Shown piece after piece: positions 54,306 through 62,600 of a DNA stretch of 64,000 nt. Positions within the stretch are counted from its first letter, which is position 1, and every line of letters starts with the position of its first letter. The notes beneath the pieces are model-generated. The model saw nothing but the letters and a program-made list of their open reading frames with translations, was not told where the DNA came from and ran no database searches. A program made the translations under genes and the position numbers. Source of the DNA: Calothrix sp. FI2-JRJ7 (lineage in GTDB: Bacteria > Cyanobacteriota > Cyanobacteriia > Cyanobacteriales > Nostocaceae); contig JAHHGX010000091.1 in NCBI GenBank assembly GCA_019359675.1, positions 186,001 to 250,000 of the forward strand, written 5' to 3'.

Positions 54306-54569
54306 ATGTTTGAACCATTACAACCAAAAGAGTTTTGCGCTAAATGGGTTCCAAGGAAAAGTAACAAAAAGCCAGGACGGTACGGTTATCGCAAAGAGTG
54401 CTGTAAGCTACTAGCTGAACTAACTGGATACAATGAAAGTAGTTGCAGCAATTGGCTAACAACTCCGAGTGACATACCCAAGCTGGCGCCAGTGTACCTG
54501 CGATTGTTAGATATTGTATGGGAAATGCAGATAATACTTCCTGGAAAAGTAAATAATTCTAAAGAATAA
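54306..54569 (+). CDS. Small basic protein of unknown function
   Basis: 87 residues, soluble and basic. PKEFCAKWVPRKSNKKPGRY, GYRKECCKLLAELTGYNESS and CSNWLTTPSDIPKLAPVYLR suggest a compact helical domain with several Cys and Trp. The middle (CCKLLAELTGYNESSCSNWL) could be a helix-turn-helix-like DNA-binding unit. It lies between tRNA-Met and the coiled-coil gene, with a strong terminator (54618) between them, so they are separate transcripts. Function is unrecognised; a link to a mobile or tRNA-inserted element is only a guess. Confidence 0.65.
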   Translation: MFEPLQPKEFCAKWVPRKSNKKPGRYGYRKECCKLLAELTGYNESSCSNWLTTPSDIPKLAPVYLRLLDIVWEMQIILPGKVNNSKE

Positions 54570-54617
54570 CAACAAGTTCAACTTAGAAGTGAATTTTTGA
54601 GTATAATTATTGAAATA

Positions 54618-54664
54618 GCAAAAACCCCCCGCATATGACTCGCAATCGTTTCGGAGGGTTTTGC
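54618..54664 (+). terminator. Intrinsic terminator-like hairpin
   Basis: GCAAAAACCCCCCG pairs with CGGAGGGTTTTGC around a loop of about 20 bases, giving a long stem 48 bases after the 87-residue gene and 35 bases before the next ATG. The A-run/T-run arms make it possibly bidirectional. Confidence 0.75.
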
Positions 54665-54698
54665 TTCCCCACATTATTAAAAGGGATATCTATTAATT

Positions 54699-55943
54699 AT
54701 GCACTCGAAAACACAAGACGACAAGGCGCCTATCTTTAACATTTCGTTAAACTTAGAATATAGTTTCGACTACACTCGATTTAATGAACCCAGCCTGGAA
54801 AGCACAGCGAAAGCAACTCTAGGTAATTTCTTTGGTTTTGTTCGTCAAAGCTTCGACGGTCTGCTTCAGGTTGGGCATAGCCTAGAAAATTTTTATTTAA
54901 AGTGTCTTTCCAAGTGTCCTGATGGGAAAAAGGTATTTGAAGAATGGCTCAAAAGCGACGATTTCGGAAGTTCTCGCTACATAGCCACCTCGGCGATGGA
55001 AATATGGGCATGGTTTAACAAGCTTCCTGGAAAAATACAGCATCTTGTTCGTCAAAATGTCCAAAAGTGGAGCGTTTCAGCACTTCGTCAATTAACCAAA
55101 GTCAGTAACGACTTGGTGAAAGAATTAGTAGGTACAGGCAAAAAAACAGCGCAACAGGTGAAGAGTGGAGGAGGTTCAACAAAGGGAGGAAATGTTTCTT
55201 CCCCTTCCACTGCCCCACTCAAGAACTCAAGAACTGCCGAAGAACAGGCGCCCGAATTGTTTACTGCTGCCCAAGTGGAGGAGAAAATAGCCGAAGCTTT
55301 GGCACAACGAGATAGAGAAAAAGCAGAAGAGGAGCAAGCGCGGTATATAGAAGTTGGAGACGCAGCGCGACAAGCAGTAAAACGGGAACTCATAGCAGCT
55401 GAACAATACGCTTCATCAATGGCACAAGCAAAACAAGCATTACTTGAGCAACTTGCAGTGGAAGAGCAGGAACTACAGTCTGTCCGTGCTTTACAAATTA
55501 GAAACCAACAATTAGAACAACGAGTGACGGAATTAGAAAAAGCTCTAGAGGGTGCCAGTGCAAACAACTGGAATAATACTTTTACAACCCAAGCAGCAAA
55601 AGTAATAAATTCAGATTTAGAGAAAACAATTGCGCCATTGTCATCAGAAGTAGAAAGGCTGCAAAACCTTGTGAAATGTAAGGAGCAAGAATTATTAGAA
55701 CTTCAAACTCAAAACGAGAAGCAACAAGAGGAACTAGTAATACTCCAGCAATCATCAGTACAAGTGTCCGAAAACATTCTTACGGAGTTTGGTGAGATTG
55801 GAGAACAATTGGGCTGGGCTGGGTGGAGTCGGCGAGGTTATAGAGCAGCAAGTGGAATGTTATATACCGGGATAAATTCGATTGCTGCTTTTGTCGCGGA
55901 TTTATCGTCACAGTTGAGCTATCAACAAGAAATGGCTTTTTAG
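54699..55943 (+). CDS. Coiled-coil protein of unknown function
   Basis: 414 residues. The N-terminal 150 residues are a folded region (FNISLNLEYSFDYTRFNEPS, LKCLSKCPDGKKVFEEWL, AMEIWAWFNKLPGKIQHLVR). A Gly/Ser linker follows (GGGSTKGGNVSSPSTA). About 185-355 is a long Glu/Gln/Ala-rich coiled coil (KIAEALAQRDREKAEEEQAR, NQQLEQRVTELEKALE). A hydrophobic C-terminal patch (AASGMLYTGINSIAAFVADL) closes it. It looks like a structural or tethering protein. I recognise no family. It has its own promoter region after a strong terminator. Confidence 0.75.
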   Translation: MHSKTQDDKAPIFNISLNLEYSFDYTRFNEPSLESTAKATLGNFFGFVRQSFDGLLQVGHSLENFYLKCLSKCPDGKKVFEEWLKSDDFGSSRYIATSAMEIWAWFNKLPGKIQHLVRQNVQKWSVSALRQLTKVSNDLVKELVGTGKKTAQQVKSGGGSTKGGNVSSPSTAPLKNSRTAEEQAPELFTAAQVEEKIAEALAQRDREKAEEEQARYIEVGDAARQAVKRELIAAEQYASSMAQAKQALLEQLAVEEQELQSVRALQIRNQQLEQRVTELEKALEGASANNWNNTFTTQAAKVINSDLEKTIAPLSSEVERLQNLVKCKEQELLELQTQNEKQQEELVILQQSSVQVSENILTEFGEIGEQLGWAGWSRRGYRAASGMLYTGINSIAAFVADLSSQLSYQQEMAF

Positions 55944-56076
55944 GCGCCCCAGACTATTTGCACGTTATGATGTGGCTGAAATCTTGACTTTGCTGAGTTT
56001 AAATCTAATTGCTGAGTTTTAATCTCACTTTCCGCTAAGATGATAAAGTATTGTTAAGATTATTTACAAAATTATT

Positions 56077-57000
56077 ATGAATCTCATTTGGCTGTTAACG
56101 GTGGTGCTAGGGCTAGGAATAATCTATCTCTTTAGTGCGCGTCGCTACCAATCGAGTGATTCTGTAGCCAATGCCTACGACGAATGGACTCAAGATGGGA
56201 TTTTAGAATTTTACTGGGGCGAGCATATTCATTTAGGTCACTACGGTACCCCTCCAAAACCCAAAGATTTTCGTGCCGCTAAAGTAGATTTTGTGCATGA
56301 GATGGTGCGTTGGGGTGGGTTAGAAAAATTACCACGCGGCGCCTCCGTTTTGGATGTAGGTTGTGGAATTGGTGGCAGTAGCCGGATTTTAGCGCGAGAT
56401 TACGGGTTTAACGTCACAGGCATTACTATTAGCCCAGAACAAGTGAAGCGGGCGCAGGAATTAACGCCACCAGAAATTCCGGCTAAGTTCCAAGTAGATG
56501 ATGCGATGAATTTATCTTTTCCAGATGCCAGTTTTGATGTTGTTTGGTGCATTGAGGCAGGGCCTCATATGCCAGATAAAGCAGTTTTTGCGAAAGAACT
56601 ATTGCGGGTACTCAAGCCAGGAGGTGTGCTAGTGGTAGCAGACTGGAACCAGCGAGATAGCCGAAAGCAACCCTTGGTATTATGGGAACGTTGGGTAATG
56701 CGGCAACTGCTCGACCAATGGGCACATCCAGAATTTGCCAGTATTGAAGGATTTGCAGAACTTTTGCAAGCAACAGCATTAACACAAGGGGCAGTTACCA
56801 CTTCTGACTGGACACAAGAAACCCTACCAGCTTGGCTTGACTCCATTTGGCAAGGAATTATTCGTCCTAAAGGTTTAGTAAGTTTTGGTCTACCTGGTTT
56901 TATTAAATCACTGCGAGAAGTACCCACCTTGTTATTAATGCGTTTAGCATTTGGTGTTGGTCTATGTCGTTTCGGCATGTTCCGAGCAGTACGTGCATAA
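56077..57000 (+). CDS. MPBQ/MSBQ methyltransferase (tocopherol and plastoquinone synthesis)
   Basis: 307 residues. An N-terminal membrane anchor (about 2-20) is followed by ARRYQSSDSVANAYDEWTQD, then WGEHIHLGHYGTPPKPKDF. The SAM motif is VLDVGCGIGGSSRILARDYG, with EAGPHMPDKAVFAKELLRVL after it. The C-terminal LLLMRLAFGVGLCRFGMFRA matches what I remember of Synechocystis Sll0418, the 2-methyl-6-phytyl(solanesyl)-benzoquinol methyltransferase. The anchored N-terminus and the GLCRFGMF end distinguish it from gamma-tocopherol methyltransferase. It acts at a membrane, probably thylakoid or envelope. It converges with the Hsp20 gene over an inverted repeat. Confidence 0.9.
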   Translation: MNLIWLLTVVLGLGIIYLFSARRYQSSDSVANAYDEWTQDGILEFYWGEHIHLGHYGTPPKPKDFRAAKVDFVHEMVRWGGLEKLPRGASVLDVGCGIGGSSRILARDYGFNVTGITISPEQVKRAQELTPPEIPAKFQVDDAMNLSFPDASFDVVWCIEAGPHMPDKAVFAKELLRVLKPGGVLVVADWNQRDSRKQPLVLWERWVMRQLLDQWAHPEFASIEGFAELLQATALTQGAVTTSDWTQETLPAWLDSIWQGIIRPKGLVSFGLPGFIKSLREVPTLLLMRLAFGVGLCRFGMFRAVRA

Positions 57001-57004
57001 GTAG

Positions 57005-57065
57005 GGTGCGTGAAAGCCTAGACAAATATAAATGGAAAAGCAAAACATAATAGCTTTCACGCACC
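57005..57065. repeat. Inverted repeat GGTGCGTGAAAGC between convergent genes
   Basis: A 13-base arm (57005-57017) and its exact complement (57053-57065) enclose 35 bases between the MPBQ methyltransferase and hsp20 stops. It is a possible bidirectional terminator or short mobile repeat. Confidence 0.75.
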
Positions 57066-57086
57066 ATCCGCTAAATTTAAAAAAGA

Positions 57087-57524
57087 TTAACCAAGATTTA
57101 TTTTGACGACTTTATTCTTTTCTTGTTCAGCTTTGGGAAGGATAAGTTTCAAGATGCCATCTTTATAATCTGCTTGAACATCAGTATTTTGAATTCGAGC
57201 AGGCAGTGGTACTACACGCTGGAACTTACCATAACGAAATTCCGTGCGAGTCATTCCTTTGTCTTCGGTGTGAGTTTTTTCTTTACGTTCACCACTAATC
57301 GAAACTGCTTCAGCGGTTACTTGAACATCTAGTTCTTTCGGATACATCCCTGGTAATTCTATACTTAAATGAATTGCATCAGATGTTTCCTGAAGTTCTG
57401 CTGCGGGTACAAAAGCAGAGCGATTACCTCCGTCATCATTTGTGGCTAACCAATCAAATAAGCGGTTCATGTCGCGCTGTAAAGATTCCATTTCTTGAAA
57501 CGGTTGCCAACGAATAAGAGCCAT
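57087..57524 (-). CDS. Small heat shock protein, Hsp20/alpha-crystallin family
   Basis: 145 residues from MALIRWQPFQEMESLQRDMN; the ATG seven codons upstream (57543-57545) is less likely because GAGGTGAC lies just before the chosen start. The alpha-crystallin domain covers about 40-135 (AAELQETSDAIHLSIELPGM, GERKEKTHTEDKGMTRTEFR, YGKFQRVVPLPARI) and ends with GILKLILPKAEQ. It matches cyanobacterial HspA (Hsp17) in length and N-terminus. It binds unfolding proteins and can stabilise membranes under heat or light stress. No CIRCE element was seen in its leader. Confidence 0.93.
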   Translation of the reverse strand: MALIRWQPFQEMESLQRDMNRLFDWLATNDDGGNRSAFVPAAELQETSDAIHLSIELPGMYPKELDVQVTAEAVSISGERKEKTHTEDKGMTRTEFRYGKFQRVVPLPARIQNTDVQADYKDGILKLILPKAEQEKNKVVKINLG

Positions 57525-57774
57525 AATTGTCACCTCTAGATTCAATTGATCGTTTATTGATTTAACACTTTTAATATAATAGGCGCCTTCTTTCGCTTCA
57601 GTTCGGTTTTCTGGAATCGTGGTAGTCGTTTTTTCCGAATCTAAACTACGCCAGTAAATATACTAATAATTAATTATATTAGTAATTTATATAACGTATA
57701 ATTACGTAAAAAATCCTGTGAATAATCTACTTTGCCTGTTAAGTTGATTGTTGGTAGTAGTAAACAGGAATACA

Positions 57775-59730
57775 ATGAGCGATATTAGTCTGCTGATGGC
57801 GGGCGTATTAACAACAGGGCAACCATCATTGCCTGTATCACCTATAGAGCCAGAAACTCAGCAAGACAAAACTGTTTTATCTGGCGAAAAATTAGAAAAG
57901 CAAAAAGAACCGCAATTCGTTTCTTCATCAAATAAAGTAGCTCCGCCAGAGTTTGCACAAACCGAAAATAGCTCCGAGCAAACACCTGTGGAACTAACAA
58001 CACAGCAAAAAAATATACTTAATAAACTTAAGGATAAGAGCAGAACGGAAAAAGTAAACGAGGAAGATAAAAATACATATGTAAAAAATCTTTCTCCAGT
58101 TCGTTCAATTCCTCCTAATGTAACTACCTCCACTTTAAAAAATTCCCCAACTCCTTTAAACCCACCTGAATTTATTTCCCCTGATACGCTTGAGACAACA
58201 GAATCTCAAGAAGACGGGATGTCGCAAGTTACATCAGTATCGCAGTTAAATGATGTATTGCCTTCAGATTGGTCGTTTACAGCTTTACAGTCTTTAATAG
58301 AACGGTATGGATGTATTGCTGGATATCCAGATGCAACATTTAAGGGTAATCGCGCGTTGACTCGTTATGAATTTGCAGCAGGATTAAATGCTTGTATGGG
58401 CAAAGTAAACGAGTTAATTGCTGCAAGTAAAGAAAATCTAGCATCGAAAGAAGATTTAATTACACTGCAACGCTTGCAAACAGAGTTTCAAGCTGAACTG
58501 AAAGAAGTTACTGCGCGTGTAGATAATTTAGAAGTTCGTACTGCCCAAATTGAGGCAAATCAATTTTCTACAAGTACAAAACTTTACGGGCAGGCAATTA
58601 TTAGCGCTCAAGGAACTAACGAAACTGATATATTTTTATACCGGGGTGAGGAACAACCTCGTAAAGCCAAAACAAACACAACTTTAACAGCGAGTAGCCA
58701 AATTACTCTTGCTACTTCGTTTACCGGACGTGATTTACTTTTGACTGGATTATCTGCTGGAAACCTGAAACCTTCTACAGAGTCGGTGTCTACAAATATG
58801 GGCAGGTTGGCTTTTGAGTCAGATACTGCAAATGATTTATATCTCAGCGAATTATCATATCGGTTTCCTGTTTCCGATAATTTAGGAGTCATAGTTGGAA
58901 CAGCTGGAGTTAATGCTGTTAATACTTTTCGTGGTATTAATCCATTAGAAGGTGCAGGTGACGGCGCCATTTCTTTGTTTGCTCAACGTAATCCAATTGT
59001 GGCAATTGGTAGCGGTACTGGTGGTATAGGATTCGATTGGCAAATTACTGACCGAGTAAGTTTACAGGGTGTTTATAGTTCCCAAATACCCAGCTTTCCC
59101 GGTGATATAAATATTGGTGGTTTATTTGGTGGTAACTACACCGCAGGCGCCCAGTTAACGCTGGCACCCAGTAACAATGTAGATGTAGGAATTCATTACC
59201 TGTTTAACCACTCACCTGACGGCAATCTTCGTACTGGTGTTGGTGACACACAATTAGCTTCACCTTTGGTACCAGAAACAAGCTTCGATACTCATGCGAT
59301 AGGCGCCACAGTGGCATGGCGTGTTAATGAAAATCTTCAATTAGGTGGATGGGGTGGTTGGACTACTTCTAAGCCATTCAACGTAGAAGGTAACGTTGAA
59401 AGCAGCAACTGGGCAGTATTTGCAGCGCTTCCCAATTTCTTGTCACCTGGAAACTTGGGGGGGATTTTATTTGGACAACCACCTAAAATCACATCAAGTA
59501 CTATGCCAGACGGTTATAACTTACCAAACTTTGCTATCCCAGACTTCGAGACAGGTGGTGTCCAAGGAGGACGTGACGATACTTCATTACATCTAGAAAT
59601 GTTCTATCGTGCCCAAATCAATGACAATATTGCTTTAACTCCAGGTTTATTTGTAATTTTTAATCCTAACCACAACGCGGATAATAATGCTTTGATTGTC
59701 GGCGCCTTGCGTGCAACATTCCGGTTTTAA
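57775..59730 (+). CDS. Iron uptake porin (SLH domain plus OprB-type barrel)
   Basis: 651 residues from the ATG at 57775, with AGGA 5 bases before it. Residues 1-150 are low complexity, rich in Pro, Glu, Lys and Ser, with only a weak hydrophobic start (MSDISLLMAGVLTTGQPSLP). An SLH domain follows at about 160-215 (SFTALQSLIERYGCIAGYPD, LTRYEFAAGLNACMGKV), then a coiled coil (FQAELKEVTARVDNLEVRTA). A beta-barrel of about 385 residues closes with RATFRF, an outer-membrane Phe end. This SLH-coiled-coil-OprB layout is that of cyanobacterial iron-related porins. The N-terminus lacks the usual clear signal peptide. Confidence 0.9.
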   Translation: MSDISLLMAGVLTTGQPSLPVSPIEPETQQDKTVLSGEKLEKQKEPQFVSSSNKVAPPEFAQTENSSEQTPVELTTQQKNILNKLKDKSRTEKVNEEDKNTYVKNLSPVRSIPPNVTTSTLKNSPTPLNPPEFISPDTLETTESQEDGMSQVTSVSQLNDVLPSDWSFTALQSLIERYGCIAGYPDATFKGNRALTRYEFAAGLNACMGKVNELIAASKENLASKEDLITLQRLQTEFQAELKEVTARVDNLEVRTAQIEANQFSTSTKLYGQAIISAQGTNETDIFLYRGEEQPRKAKTNTTLTASSQITLATSFTGRDLLLTGLSAGNLKPSTESVSTNMGRLAFESDTANDLYLSELSYRFPVSDNLGVIVGTAGVNAVNTFRGINPLEGAGDGAISLFAQRNPIVAIGSGTGGIGFDWQITDRVSLQGVYSSQIPSFPGDINIGGLFGGNYTAGAQLTLAPSNNVDVGIHYLFNHSPDGNLRTGVGDTQLASPLVPETSFDTHAIGATVAWRVNENLQLGGWGGWTTSKPFNVEGNVESSNWAVFAALPNFLSPGNLGGILFGQPPKITSSTMPDGYNLPNFAIPDFETGGVQGGRDDTSLHLEMFYRAQINDNIALTPGLFVIFNPNHNADNNALIVGALRATFRF

Positions 59731-59788
59731 TTTTACATGTATGTAAATGTAAATAAACGTACTACGTGTGCGGTTTAGGAGATAAAAA

Positions 59789-61201
59789 ATGCACCTTTCA
59801 AACAGTAATTCAAACAATAATTTAGACTCACAGTCAAATACAAGCGATAAATTACAAAATCAAAACTCGTATAAATTAGGATTTTCTGCCCTAAGTTGTG
59901 GTGGGTTAGCGTTTCTATTGTTAGGATTAGGAGCTTCACATGCTGCTGCTCAACTAACAATTCAAAGCACAGGAACAATATCTGGGACATTACGATTTCC
60001 ATTTGGCCCAACTACTAACGGTCGCGTGACTCGTATTGACACAGATAAAAACGGTACTTACTTCCGTAATATTGGCACCAGAAGTAATCCAAATTTAGTA
60101 CCAGTTTATTCTTCTGAATTTGTACAAATTGAAACAAATCCAGATGGTTCTATTAAAAGATCTTTTGTAGACTTTTTAGGACTTCAATTTATATCATCAG
60201 ACGGGTCAATTAATTCACCAGCGCTTTCAGGAGGTCAACTCAAAACTTATAGATATCAAGGTAGACCAAACCCAGAATTTCAAGTTAATTTTCAAGCATC
60301 AGTTCAAGACGAATTGAGTTTACAAAGAGCTTTTTATGAAGGTGTTGTAACTGACCCCAAAACGGGACAGCAGTATCAAGGAGTCTTTGAAATCAACGGA
60401 CAAGGGCCTCGTTACAGCGATAGAAATGGTGGGGATAGTCCTACAGTTTTTGATTTTCAAACAGACTATAACCCTAAAGGTACTAAACCTAGACCAGCGC
60501 TTAATTCGTATACGATGAAGAACACCCCGTTAGTGCGGTTAACAATTAAAGTACCGGCGGGAATGCAACCAATTAATCCTGGTGGAACTCCAGTGGCGCC
60601 ACCTGTTGTAACACCAGTGGCACCACCCGTTGTAACTCCAGTAACACCACCCGTTGTAACTCCAGTAACACCACCCGTTGTAACTCCAGTAACACCACCC
60701 ATTGCAACTCCAGTAACACCACCCATTGCAACTCCAGTAACACCACCCATTGCAACTCCAGTAACACCACCCATTGCAACTCCAGTAACACCACCCGTTG
60801 TAACACCAGTAACACCACCCATTGCAACTCCAGTAACACCACCCGTTGTAACACCAGTAACACCACCCATTGCAACTCCAGTAACACCACCCATTGCAAC
60901 TCCAGTAACACCACCCATCTCTACTCTAGTCACGGCGCCTATTGCAACACCAGTCACGGCGCCTATTGATAGTGATTCATTTATTTCTAGTTCACCAACG
61001 GCACCTACTATTTCAACTCCCACATCGCCTTCTTCCCAGCCAGGTATCGAATTTAGCAGCGGAAAAGTAGCAATAAATTCCGATAGCGCAATTCGGCAAA
61101 TTACATCAGAACAAACAGTTTGTTTGCAAGATACAGTCAACTGCCGTCCACAAAATCAGTCAAGACCAATAGGCCCTCGTAGTCGTGTATTAGTGCGCTA
61201 G
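59789..61201 (+). CDS. Exported Pro-rich protein with sixteen octapeptide repeats
   Basis: 470 residues with an AGGAG-like site before the ATG. A hydrophobic segment at about 31-52 (ALSCGGLAFLLLGLGASHAA) with cleavage near AAAQ suggests export. A folded domain of about 200 residues follows (GTISGTLRFPFGPTTNGRVT, SEFVQIETNPDGSIKRSFVD, FQASVQDELSLQRAFYEGVV). From about residue 268 sixteen tandem units of VTPPIATP or VTPPVVTP type run on (nucleotides about 60592-60975), then a Ser/Thr/Pro tail. Repeats of this kind form stiff stalks in envelope proteins. It lies 58 bases after the porin on the same strand. The function is unknown. Confidence 0.8.
   Translation: MHLSNSNSNNNLDSQSNTSDKLQNQNSYKLGFSALSCGGLAFLLLGLGASHAAAQLTIQSTGTISGTLRFPFGPTTNGRVTRIDTDKNGTYFRNIGTRSNPNLVPVYSSEFVQIETNPDGSIKRSFVDFLGLQFISSDGSINSPALSGGQLKTYRYQGRPNPEFQVNFQASVQDELSLQRAFYEGVVTDPKTGQQYQGVFEINGQGPRYSDRNGGDSPTVFDFQTDYNPKGTKPRPALNSYTMKNTPLVRLTIKVPAGMQPINPGGTPVAPPVVTPVAPPVVTPVTPPVVTPVTPPVVTPVTPPIATPVTPPIATPVTPPIATPVTPPIATPVTPPVVTPVTPPIATPVTPPVVTPVTPPIATPVTPPIATPVTPPISTLVTAPIATPVTAPIDSDSFISSSPTAPTISTPTSPSSQPGIEFSSGKVAINSDSAIRQITSEQTVCLQDTVNCRPQNQSRPIGPRSRVLVR
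60592..60975. repeat. 24-base coding tandem repeat, 16 units
   Basis: The unit ACACCACCCATTGCAACTCC plus AGTA (or with CGTTGTAACACC) repeats about sixteen times in frame, encoding VTP-P-(I/V)-(A/V)-TP. Central units are nearly identical at DNA level, pointing to recent expansion or homogenisation; the edge units have diverged. The reverse strand is also open throughout, as a side effect of the repeat. Confidence 0.93.
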
Positions 61202-61211
61202 TAATACAAAT

Positions 61212-61246
61212 AAACCGGGTTTCTAACCAAAAGAAACCTGGTTTCT
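61212..61246. repeat. AAACCGGGTTT and AGAAACCTGGTTTCT palindromes
   Basis: Two palindromes of the AGAAACC family (61212-61222 and 61232-61246) begin 11 bases after the octapeptide-repeat gene stop, a position fit for a terminator. Confidence 0.7.
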
Positions 61247-61460
61247 GGAATTCCCGTAATTTCAAGTGTATATAGTTAAAATAGCGATAATTGGTGTAAA
61301 GTTACACTCATACATTAAAAATTCATACTTTTGCCACACTGCCACCACTATATCGATGTCGCTATACTGTGCATAAGCTTCGACGAAACACGTGAAAATT
61401 TTTCCTAGGGTTTTCTACCCAGGATGTATGTACTACTGTAATTATTTTTCAGGAATAGGT

Positions 61461-62297
61461 ATGAAAACAGAGCTAATAGAATTAACTGCTAGAGTCACGC
61501 AGGTTTTACAAATCAATAGCACATGGATGATTTGGAATCTTTTTCTGGCATTTATACCCTTAGTTCTTAGTATTTGGTTATTTCGCAGCAAACGCGACCA
61601 TATAGGAGCTTGGGCACTTGGATTACTTGTTTTATTTGCCTGTGTACCTCCCAATAAAGACTATATAAAAACATTTTTAACTGTTATTAAACATCACATT
61701 ACAAATATTTCCACGCTTAAATTAGCTTTATTTTCGACTTTTGCTTTACTGCCACTTGGTATTTGGATGTCTAAAACTAAGTACGGAAGTTCTGCATTTT
61801 GGTGGTTGGGTTTTATTTTATTCTATGCATTTTTACCGAATGCTCCTTATTTATTGACTGATGTAATCCACCTTATAGATGATATTCGCACCATTCAATC
61901 GGTGTGGATGATTACTTTAGTTTTAATTCCTCTTTACATATTTGTAATTTTTGCAGGATTTGAAGCTTACGTCGTTTCTCTAATAAATCTAGGTTCTCAT
62001 TTACACAGTATTGGTAAGAGCCAATGGATTTTAGGAGTTGAAATTGCAACCCATGCCCTATCTGCTGTTGGTATATATTGGGGAAGATTTTTACGCTTCA
62101 ATAGTTGGGATTTTATCACTCAACCCGATTATTTATTAACGCGCGGAGTCGAAGAACTGTTGGGTAAACAACCTTTGGTGATTATCGCTGTTACCTTCGC
62201 AATCTTAACAGGGCTGTACTGGCTAATGAAGCGGGTAAGTTTGGGGTTTGTCAGGCAATCAAGTCGTAGAATGAATATTCACTCGGTAAACAATTAA
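61461..62297 (+). CDS. DUF1361 family membrane protein
   Basis: 278 residues from the ATG at 61461 (CAGGAATAG before it); a longer frame from 61392 adds 23 unlikely residues. About seven hydrophobic segments run through the protein. WMIWNLFLAFIPLVLSIWLF, FWWLGFILFYAFLPNAPYLL, TDVIHL and LGVEIATHALSAVGIYWGRF are the DUF1361 hallmarks, with LPNAPYLLTD the most conserved. No activity is known for the family. It is transcribed alone. Confidence 0.9.
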   Translation: MKTELIELTARVTQVLQINSTWMIWNLFLAFIPLVLSIWLFRSKRDHIGAWALGLLVLFACVPPNKDYIKTFLTVIKHHITNISTLKLALFSTFALLPLGIWMSKTKYGSSAFWWLGFILFYAFLPNAPYLLTDVIHLIDDIRTIQSVWMITLVLIPLYIFVIFAGFEAYVVSLINLGSHLHSIGKSQWILGVEIATHALSAVGIYWGRFLRFNSWDFITQPDYLLTRGVEELLGKQPLVIIAVTFAILTGLYWLMKRVSLGFVRQSSRRMNIHSVNN

Positions 62298-62600
62298 AAC
62301 TGTAGATTGGGTGAAGGCTCTGCGTAACCCAACTAATGGTATATATTTTTACCATAGAGGCACAGAGTCCACAGAGGGTAGAGACACAACTAATACTTCA
62401 TGCCATAAAATTTGGGAAGTAGGCGCCAACAGATAACTCTCTCATCTGTGTCCTAATTTTCTAATTATATTTGATGTTGGGTTCCGTTCCTCCACCCAAC
62501 CTACTAATTCTCTGGAAAGATGTAAGGAAGGCTTTGTGTGAGGTGAAATAAGTCCAGATATATCTGGATTTAATTGCGTCACAACACAGAGGGAAGTTAC
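62298..62600. other. Spacer with three repeat types
   Basis: GTTGGGT-type palindromes occur at 62305-62335 and 62471-62506, and an ACCATAGAGGCACAGAGTCC repeat near 62350-62370 of the type that also overwrites the end of the gene at 12602. TCCAGATATATCTGGA (62553-62568), a perfect 16-base palindrome, lies 33 bases before the following ATG and could be an operator or RNA hairpin. Confidence 0.55.

Noticed and set aside
55088-55567. 159-codon frame antisense to the coiled-coil gene
   Set aside because: Ser/Cys/Ala-rich shadow of the Glu/Gln/Ala coiled coil.
60466-61140. Long open frames antisense to the octapeptide repeat gene
   Set aside because: The 24-base period keeps all frames on both strands open. 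The sense frame has signal peptide, ribosome site and a folded domain.
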